From JAJDAN01 sp046583095 (GTDB taxonomy: Bacteria > Myxococcota_A > UBA9160 > UBA4427): DNA of 15,052 nt. Location: positions 1-15,052 of the forward strand of contig JAYGDB010000156.1 in NCBI GenBank assembly GCA_046583095.1, given 5' to 3'. Under the pieces are notes generated by a model. It searched no databases. It worked only from the letters and a program-made list of their open reading frames with translations, and was not told the origin of the DNA. Of the stretch, positions 1-5,153 are shown one piece after another (the stretch's first letter is position 1; each line of letters starts with the position of its first letter). A program made the translations under genes and the position numbers.

Positions 1-141
1 GTCACGATGTCGTTCTGGGACATACCGGCCGAGGAGCGCGCCGAGATCAACATCACGGACTCCCTTGTCCGCATGGCCTGCGGGATCGAGAACGCCGAAG
101 ACCTGATCGCCGACCTCGAGCAGGCGCTCGCGCACGTCTGA
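1..141 (+). CDS. Cys/Met metabolism PLP-dependent enzyme, C-terminal fragment
   Basis: The frame is open from the first base and stops with TGA at 139-141, so only the last 46 residues are visible. The tail reads ITDSLVRMACGIENAEDL followed by IADLEQALAHV. This matches the very conserved C-terminus of the trans-sulfuration family (cystathionine gamma-synthase, cystathionine gamma-lyase, methionine gamma-lyase, MetZ), where a 'GI(T)DxLVRLSxGIEDxEDLIADLxQAL' tail helps build the substrate-carboxylate site. These are cytosolic, tetrameric, PLP-dependent enzymes acting on homoserine esters, cystathionine or methionine. The PLP lysine and the rest of the active site lie left of the window, so the exact reaction cannot be assigned. 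A clear terminator follows directly, so this gene probably ends its transcription unit. Confidence 0.85.
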   Translation, partial: VTMSFWDIPAEERAEINITDSLVRMACGIENAEDLIADLEQALAHV

Positions 142-152
142 GTCCTACCGCG

Positions 153-177
153 CGACGAGACCCTCGTCGTGAATTTT
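153..177 (+). terminator. Intrinsic terminator after the PLP-enzyme gene
   Basis: A perfect 7-bp stem, CGACGAG (153-159) and CTCGTCG (163-169), closes a 3-nt ACC loop and is followed by TGAATTTTCT with four consecutive T. It begins 11 nt after the stop codon at 141. On the minus strand the stem is preceded, not followed, by the A/T tract, so it mainly serves the plus-strand gene. The T tract abuts the stop codon (178-180) of the convergent reductase gene. Confidence 0.8.
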
Positions 178-1269
178 CTAGGGGAGCGACGGTAGCAGCC
201 GCTTCGCCTGGAAGAGCTCGAACCACTTCCGGAACATGGCTTCGGTGTCCATCGACTCGGCGAAGCCGGCCTGCCGCAGCTTGAGGGTCGAGACGAGCAC
301 CGGTGGGAGCCCGCCGGTGGCCCCGTAGGCCATGCAGAAGTCCGCATAGTGGAACGACTCGCCGACGAACTCGGCGAGCCCCGGGGACACCAGGCCGTAG
401 CGCTCGCGGACGGCATCCCACTCCGCTCCGCGGGCCGGCATCGACTCGCCCAGGCGCTCGGGCGCGGGCTCGCCCACCTCCATCCCCAACGAATCGGCGA
501 TCGCCGGCCAGACGCCCCGCCAGTCGAAGACGTCACCGTTCGTGACGTTGAAGATCTCGTTTCGCGCTTCGGGAGATGACCCCGCCCAATCGATCGCACG
601 CGCGAGAAGATCCGCGTCCACGGCCTCGAGGACCGGCCCGAGCCCGCCCGGAAACGCAAGCGGCTCGCCACGCTGCTTGCGCAGTGCCGCGTACACCCCA
701 ATCGCGGGGATCAGGTTCATCGCGGCCCCGATCGACAAGCCGAAGATCACCTGGGGGCGGAGAATGCTCCAGTTCCAGCTCTTGCCCGGCTGGCGCGCCC
801 GCAGGTAGTCCTCCTGGTTCCAGTAGAAATTTGGAACGTCGCGGAGCTCGGAGCGATTTTCGCGCGCGGGGATCGGGACCGGCCGCACGTGGGCCCCGTA
901 GGCCTTCGTGCCCTGTAACAGAGTGACGTGCCGGAGGTCTTGCGAGGCTCGCTCGAGCGGCTCGAACAGGTTCTCGAGCATCCGCTGGTTCGTCTCGATC
1001 TGGTCGTGCTCGAGCCAACCCGGGACGAGCCCCGGCTTTTCGTACAGGGCGGCGTAAACGAGACGCGTCACACCGTCGAGCGAGCCGAGCCGATCCGCAC
1101 ACGCTCGCGCATCCGTCAGGTCGAGCGAGTGGAAGTCGGCCCCGAAGGTCTCGAGCGGGCGACGACGCGACACCGCCGTCACCCGGCAACCCGCCTTCTG
1201 GGAGAAGTGCTTCAGGGCCGCGAAGCCGACCACCCCGGTCGCACCCGCAATCAAGACGTGCTCAGCCAC
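178..1269 (-). CDS. PRISE-like NAD(P)-dependent SDR reductase / epimerase family
   Basis: 363 residues. The N-terminus has a Rossmann nucleotide-binding loop, GATGVVG (9-15), then a basic VSRRRP patch (33-38) at the end of the second strand, suggesting NADPH preference. A GTKAYG motif (120-125) and an NFYWNQED motif (147-154) resemble the GTKxY and NFYY signatures of the PRISE family (progesterone 5-beta-reductase / iridoid synthase-like enone reductases). By analogy K122 and Y149 would be catalytic. Family members reduce 1,4-enones, and the substrate here is unknown. The start is GTG at 1269. An in-frame TAG lies three codons upstream and the Rossmann strand begins at residue 5, so no other start is possible. 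There is no properly spaced ribosome binding site (CCGGA directly abuts the GTG). It faces the permease gene head-to-head. A generic extended-SDR epimerase is the alternative. Confidence 0.78.
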   Translation of the reverse strand: MAEHVLIAGATGVVGFAALKHFSQKAGCRVTAVSRRRPLETFGADFHSLDLTDARACADRLGSLDGVTRLVYAALYEKPGLVPGWLEHDQIETNQRMLENLFEPLERASQDLRHVTLLQGTKAYGAHVRPVPIPARENRSELRDVPNFYWNQEDYLRARQPGKSWNWSILRPQVIFGLSIGAAMNLIPAIGVYAALRKQRGEPLAFPGGLGPVLEAVDADLLARAIDWAGSSPEARNEIFNVTNGDVFDWRGVWPAIADSLGMEVGEPAPERLGESMPARGAEWDAVRERYGLVSPGLAEFVGESFHYADFCMAYGATGGLPPVLVSTLKLRQAGFAESMDTEAMFRKWFELFQAKRLLPSLP

Positions 1270-1282
1270 TCCGGTCTATGCT
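1253..1282 (+). promoter_or_regulatory. Possible leaderless promoter for the FetB-type permease
   Basis: TATGCT (1277-1282) matches four of six -10 positions. It lies 7 nt before A1290, the first base of an ATG that begins MDSN. AAGACG (1253-1258) is a weak -35 element at 18-bp spacing, inside the start of the divergent reductase gene. No Shine-Dalgarno sequence precedes either candidate ATG (1278 or 1290), so a leaderless transcript starting at 1290 fits. This is inferred from spacing only. Confidence 0.3.
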
Positions 1283-1289
1283 CGCTTGC

Positions 1290-2009
1290 ATGGACTCCAA
1301 TCTCCCGACCATCCCGCTCTCGAATCTGCTCATCGCGTTCGCGCCCAGCCTGCTGCTGCTGGCGATCATGCACCGCTGGTCCCTGCGGGCCCGCACCGCA
1401 CTCTATGCGAACGCGCGCATGCTGGTACAGCTTCTCGCTGTCGGCTACGGGCTCCGCTACGTGTTCCAGACCGATCAACCCGCCGTGATCGTCGGGGTGA
1501 TCGCCGCGATGGTGGGGATCTCCGCGTGGATCGCACTGCGGCCCCTGAAGCAGCGGGAAACGAGCCTGTACCCGCGAGTGCTGGCCGCAGTCGCCGTCAG
1601 CGGCCTGCCGATGCTCGCGATCGTCACACAGCTCGTGCTCGACCTGCCGCGCTGGTTCGAGCCGAGCTTCGTGGTGCCCCTCGCGGGCATGATCTTCGCG
1701 AACACGATGAATACCGTGAGCCTCGCCGCCGAGCGCTTCGAGTCCGAACGGGAGCGGGGCGTCGATTTCGCGGCCGCCCGGCGCACCGCGCTCGACGCGG
1801 CGCTGATCCCCCAGATCAACGGCCTGTTGGCCGTGGGTCTCGTCTCGTTGCCGGGCATGATGACGGGACAGATCCTGTCGGGCGTCGAGCCGCTGGTAGC
1901 CGTCCGCTACCAGATCATGGTGATGTGCATGGTGTTCGGCTCGGGCGGCCTGGGGGCGGCGATGTATCTCGCGCTTGGCTCTACAGCAGCCGACCCTGCC
2001 CCGACCTGA
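1290..2009 (+). CDS. ABC transporter permease, FetB/YbbM (UPF0014) family
   Basis: 239 residues from ATG 1290, or 243 from ATG 1278; both lack a ribosome binding site. The protein is almost wholly hydrophobic, with about six to seven predicted membrane spans: LLIAFAPSLLLLAIM near the N-terminus, VIVGVIAAMVGISAWIAL, VLAAVAVSGLPMLAIV, FVVPLAGMIFANTMNT, and a last span near VMCMVFGSGGLGAAMYL. The early motif ARMLVQLLAVGYGLRYVF matches the FetB signature in which an Arg-containing stretch leads into helix 2. The central IFANTMNTVSLAAERF and the loop INGLLAVGLVSLPGMMTG are also typical. In Escherichia coli FetB pairs with the ATPase FetA in iron export and oxidative-stress resistance. No ATPase gene is adjacent here, so the partner must be elsewhere. 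The 3' end overlaps the convergent ogt gene by 29 bp. Confidence 0.85.
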   Translation: MDSNLPTIPLSNLLIAFAPSLLLLAIMHRWSLRARTALYANARMLVQLLAVGYGLRYVFQTDQPAVIVGVIAAMVGISAWIALRPLKQRETSLYPRVLAAVAVSGLPMLAIVTQLVLDLPRWFEPSFVVPLAGMIFANTMNTVSLAAERFESERERGVDFAAARRTALDAALIPQINGLLAVGLVSLPGMMTGQILSGVEPLVAVRYQIMVMCMVFGSGGLGAAMYLALGSTAADPAPT

Positions 2010-2514
2010 GCCCCCGCCCCCGCTCCATTGCCAGCAGCTTCGCCTTCAGGTCGAGCCCGCCGCCGTAACCGTGCAGGTGGCCGCTCGTCGCGATGACCCG
2101 GTGGCAGGGGACGACGAGAGAGACGGGGTTCGCGCCGTTGGCGGCCCCCACGGCGCGGGTCGCGGTCGGGCGGCCGATGGCGGCCGCAATCTGCTTGTAG
2201 CTGCGCGTCTCTCCGAACGGGATGCGCGCCACTTCCTCGTAGACGGCCACCTGGAAGTCGGTGCCGCGGAGATCGAGCGGCAGGTCGAAGGCCTCGCGCT
2301 TGCCCTCGAGGAACTCGACGATCTGCGTCCCGTACACCTGGTTCGGCTCGAAACCCTGTTTGACGACGGCTGCGGGCGCGTGGCGCGTGCGCCATCCGTC
2401 GAAGCCGCGCCCGTTCGCGTGGGGAAGCTGGATGTAGGCGAGGCCGATGGATGTGCTGGCGATTCGAAGCGAGCCGATCGGGCTATCGAACTCGGCCGTA
2501 TGGATGACATCCAT
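1981..2514 (-). CDS. ogt: Methylated-DNA--protein-cysteine S-methyltransferase
   Basis: 177 residues from ATG 2514. This suicide enzyme transfers the alkyl group from O6-alkylguanine (or O4-alkylthymine) in DNA to its own cysteine. The signature PCHRVI is at 136-141 with acceptor C137. RAVGAANGANP (120-130) carries the Arg finger R120 that flips the base, and the preceding ETRSYKQIAAAIGRP is the DNA-binding helix-turn-helix. GYGGGLDLKAKLLAME (149-164) is the usual C-terminal strand and helix. The N-terminal domain is short, as in Ogt and human MGMT, without an Ada regulatory domain. Start choice: an AGGA box sits 8 nt before ATG 2514, whereas ATG 2523 has no spaced box. The gene begins 20 nt after the response-regulator stop, so it is probably the last gene of the gshB operon. 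Its tail overlaps the convergent permease gene. Confidence 0.93.
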   Translation of the reverse strand: MDVIHTAEFDSPIGSLRIASTSIGLAYIQLPHANGRGFDGWRTRHAPAAVVKQGFEPNQVYGTQIVEFLEGKREAFDLPLDLRGTDFQVAVYEEVARIPFGETRSYKQIAAAIGRPTATRAVGAANGANPVSLVVPCHRVIATSGHLHGYGGGLDLKAKLLAMERGRGLRSGQGRLL

Positions 2515-2534
2515 CGCGCGCATCCTAACGCAAG

Positions 2535-4031
2535 TCAGGCGTCGTCGGTGCCGTCGATCTCTTCTTTGCTGATCTCGAGCCGCTTGATCATCTTCTGTAG
2601 CGACTGCCGCGGAACTCCGAGCCGCTCCGCGGCCCGCGTCTTGTTGCCCGTATCGCGCAGCGCCCGGAGGATCATGTGCCGCTTCAGGGCATCGACGGCC
2701 CGTGCCACGTTCGGCTCCGAAGTCGCCTCCGGCACCCCATCGCCTGCCTCCGGGGGACGTCCGCCGCCGCGTACGTGCTCGGACAGCATCTCGACCCCGA
2801 TCACCTTCTCGTCTCCGGCGAGGGCCGCGATGCGTTCGATCTCGTTCTCGAGCTCGCGCACGTTGCCCGGCCACTGACAGGCCATGAACCGCTCCATCGC
2901 CGCGTTGGTGATCCCCGACAGCGGCCGCTTCATCCGCTTGGCGACACCATCCAGGAAATGGTGGGCGAGTGCCGGGATGTCCGATCGGCGCGTCCGCAGC
3001 GGGGGCAGCTCGATCTCGACGACGCGTAAGCGGTAGAAGAGATCCTCCCGGAAGCGCCCCTCCTCGACCGCCTTGTCGAGGTCACTGTTCGTAGCGGCAA
3101 TCACCCGGACATCGACCTTGCGGGTCTCGGAGGAGCCCAGCGGACGGATCTCGCCGTCCTGGAGGACCCGCAGCAGGCGAACTTGCATACCGGGCTCGGT
3201 CTCACCGATCTCGTCGAGAAAGATCGTGCCCCCGTGGGCGAGTTCGAACAGACCCTGCTTGTCGGCGTGGGCGCCCGTGAAGGCGCCGCGCTTGTGGCCG
3301 AAGAGCTCGCTCTCGAGCAGGGTGTCGGGCAGGGCACCGCAGTTCTGCGCCACGAAGCGCTTCCCGTGGCGGGGGCCGACGTAGTGGATCGTCTTGGCGA
3401 CGACGTCCTTGCCGGTTCCGGTCTCGCCCGTGAGGAGCACGGTCGCGTCCGTTTCCGCCACCTTCTCCATCACGTCGAAGACTCGCTGCATCGCCGAGCT
3501 GTCGCCGATGATGCCCTCGAACGAGTAGCGGCCCTCGACCTCGCGTCGCAAGACGATGTTCTCGGCCCGCAGCTTCTCGTTCGCTTCCGCGAGTTTTTCG
3601 GTGAGCCGCGCGTTCTCTCGCTCGAGCTGGTAGACCTCGAGGGCCCTCTTCACGTTCATGCGCAGCTCGTCGGGCTCCCAGGGCTTCGGCAGGTAGCGGT
3701 AGATGCGGCCGGCGTTGATCGCACGCACGAGGGAATCCATGTCGGCATAGCCGGTGAGGAGCATGCGGATCGTGCGCGGGCTGCGCTCGCTCACGTGCTC
3801 GAGGATGTCGACACCGCTCATCCCCGGCATCACCTGGTCGACGATGATCAACGCAATTTCTTCGCGCTCGAGGATCTCTAGACCTTCCTCGCCGGTCGAT
3901 GCCGTGAAGACGTCGTACTCGGGGGTGAGGGTCATCTCGAGCGAATCGAGGATCGCTTCCTCGTCGTCGACGAGCAGGATCCCGTAGCGCGGAAGCTCCC
4001 CGGCGCGTCGCGCAGTCTCGATCTCACTCAC
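2535..4031 (-). CDS. Sigma-54-dependent NtrC-family response regulator
   Basis: 498 residues from GTG 4031. Domain order: a receiver (about 15-130) with the acidic pocket D22/D23, phospho-acceptor D65 in IIVDQVMPG, switch T93 and K116 in LPKPW; a heptad-like linker (about 132-166, rich in Leu/Glu/Arg); an AAA+ domain with Walker A GETGTGK (202-208), the sigma-54 contact loop GAFTGA (249-254) and Walker B GTIFLDE (268-274); and a Fis-type helix-turn-helix near the C-terminus (NKTRAAERLGVPRQSLQK). All catalytic features look intact, so it should be an active, phosphorylation-controlled activator of sigma-54 promoters. Start choice: the GTG overlaps the gshB stop as GTGA, with AGGAG 11 nt upstream. 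A more upstream GTG at 4079 would add 16 non-homologous residues inside gshB. Its targets are unknown. No kinase gene is adjacent on this strand, but one lies in the divergent operon (7826-8629). Confidence 0.93.
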   Translation of the reverse strand: MSEIETARRAGELPRYGILLVDDEEAILDSLEMTLTPEYDVFTASTGEEGLEILEREEIALIIVDQVMPGMSGVDILEHVSERSPRTIRMLLTGYADMDSLVRAINAGRIYRYLPKPWEPDELRMNVKRALEVYQLERENARLTEKLAEANEKLRAENIVLRREVEGRYSFEGIIGDSSAMQRVFDVMEKVAETDATVLLTGETGTGKDVVAKTIHYVGPRHGKRFVAQNCGALPDTLLESELFGHKRGAFTGAHADKQGLFELAHGGTIFLDEIGETEPGMQVRLLRVLQDGEIRPLGSSETRKVDVRVIAATNSDLDKAVEEGRFREDLFYRLRVVEIELPPLRTRRSDIPALAHHFLDGVAKRMKRPLSGITNAAMERFMACQWPGNVRELENEIERIAALAGDEKVIGVEMLSEHVRGGGRPPEAGDGVPEATSEPNVARAVDALKRHMILRALRDTGNKTRAAERLGVPRQSLQKMIKRLEISKEEIDGTDDA

Positions 4032-4972
4032 GAGCCGAGCTTCTCCTCTACCCGTTCGATCACCTGGGTTTCGAGACACACCCCGTCGAGCCGGTCGATC
4101 TCCTGCATGCCCGTGGGGCTCGTCACGTTGATCTCCGTGAGCTTGCCCCCGATCACGTCGATGCCGACGAAGAAGAGACCCTGCGCCTTCAGATCGGGTC
4201 CCAGCCGTTCGACGATCTGCTGATCGGCGGGGGTGATCTCGGTCTTCACCGCGCGGGCGCCGACGTGGAGGTTCGCTCGCAGGTCACCGTCCGCGGGCAC
4301 GCGCAGCAGCGCGCCCAACACCTCGCCTTCGAGGAGCAGGATGCGCTTGTCGCCCTGGCTCACTTCCGGCATGAACTGCTGGCCCATCGCCCAGCGTGTA
4401 TCGAAGGACGTGGCCTGCTCGAGGATCGAGCCGAGATTCGGATCCCCGTCGAGCAATTGGAAGATGCCTTCGCCGCCCTTGCCGTCCAGGGGCTTCACGA
4501 CGATGTGGCCGCCCATCTTGGCCTGGAAGTCGCGCAACTCTGCGGCCCGTCGCGTCACGATCGTCTCGGGCATCAGGTCGGCGTAGCGCAATGCGAAGAG
4601 CTTCTCGTTGAAGGCCAGGACCGCCCGGGGCGCGTTCAGCACGATCGTCTGCCGGCAGAGATCCAGGATCTGGGTGGCCGCGATGTAGTCTGCATCGACG
4701 GGCGGATCGACCCGCTGGAACGCGACATCGACCTCCTCGTCGAGCACGGCCAGCCGCGAGGGCCGCTTGTCGACGTGATTGCCGTGCTCCCGTCGCAGGC
4801 TGACCGGGGTCACCCGGGCCACCGGTCTGCCCTCGGATACCGACAGCTCAGCAGGATCGATGTAGAGCACCTCGTGACCGCGATTCTGGGCTTCCAGCAT
4901 CAAGACGAAGCTGGTGTCCTCGTCGATCGAGACGGATTCGATCGGGTCCATCACGAACGCGAAGGTGCTCAT
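4028..4972 (-). CDS. gshB: Glutathione synthetase
   Basis: 314 residues, the normal length for bacterial GshB (about 315). It joins gamma-glutamylcysteine to glycine using ATP in the cytosol, the second step of glutathione synthesis. Visible family features are an N-terminal FAFVMDPIESV segment, the ATP-grasp loop VVKPLDGKGGEGIF (158-171), GDKRILLL (207-214), the substrate loop ANLHVGARA (233-241), and FVGIDVIG with LTEINVTSPTG (268-288), in which E280 and N282 are expected Mg ligands. The start is ATG 4972, which begins the conserved N-terminal strand. The nearest purine-rich box (AGAGG) is about 14 nt upstream, further than usual. It is the first gene of a minus-strand operon and its stop overlaps the start of the response regulator. 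gshA, for the first step, is not in the window. Confidence 0.95.
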   Translation of the reverse strand: MSTFAFVMDPIESVSIDEDTSFVLMLEAQNRGHEVLYIDPAELSVSEGRPVARVTPVSLRREHGNHVDKRPSRLAVLDEEVDVAFQRVDPPVDADYIAATQILDLCRQTIVLNAPRAVLAFNEKLFALRYADLMPETIVTRRAAELRDFQAKMGGHIVVKPLDGKGGEGIFQLLDGDPNLGSILEQATSFDTRWAMGQQFMPEVSQGDKRILLLEGEVLGALLRVPADGDLRANLHVGARAVKTEITPADQQIVERLGPDLKAQGLFFVGIDVIGGKLTEINVTSPTGMQEIDRLDGVCLETQVIERVEEKLGS

Positions 4973-5153
4973 GCGAGGGAACCGCCTCTGCTGTTGCGGG
5001 GACGAAAACCCGCAGTTTGCGACCTCGCCGGGCAGGCTGCCACCCGACGCGCTGGGGCTCCGAGACGCGGCGCTGGGAGCGGATGAAACCGGCAGGAGCT
5101 CGCTAGCTCGGCCGATTGATGCGGGCTAGGGTTCGGTAAGTACTGGAGTTCAC
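4973..5153. promoter_or_regulatory. Divergent intergenic region between gshB and the PBP1A gene
   Basis: This 181-bp stretch should hold the promoters of two operons pointing away from each other. A small inverted repeat, TGCGGG (4995-5000) and CCCGCA (5009-5014) around an 8-nt loop, lies 22 nt upstream of the gshB start. On the right, GGAG ends 5 nt before the PBP1A ATG. A weak -35-like TTGATG (5116-5121) is followed by only poor -10 candidates. I found no convincing sigma-54 -24/-12 element on either strand. A CDS is unlikely here. Confidence 0.5.

Noticed and set aside
2515..2874. Upstream extension of ogt into the regulator gene
   Set aside because: The open frame continues upstream, but that part is antisense-like or out of frame with the regulator coding sequence, has low-complexity Arg-rich content, and the AGGA-spaced ATG 2514 precedes the conserved Ogt N-terminus.
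4032..4079. Upstream GTG start (4079) for the response regulator
   Set aside because: It would add 16 residues fully inside gshB without receiver homology, whereas GTG 4031 has an AGGAG box and the same GTGA overlap seen at other junctions.
4973..5153. Sigma-54 (-24/-12) promoter in the divergent region
   Set aside because: TGGCAGCCTGCCCGGC on the minus strand has 11 instead of 10 bases between GG and GC, and a correctly spaced GG-N10-GC on the plus strand lacks the TGGCAC and TTGC context. No credible match was found.
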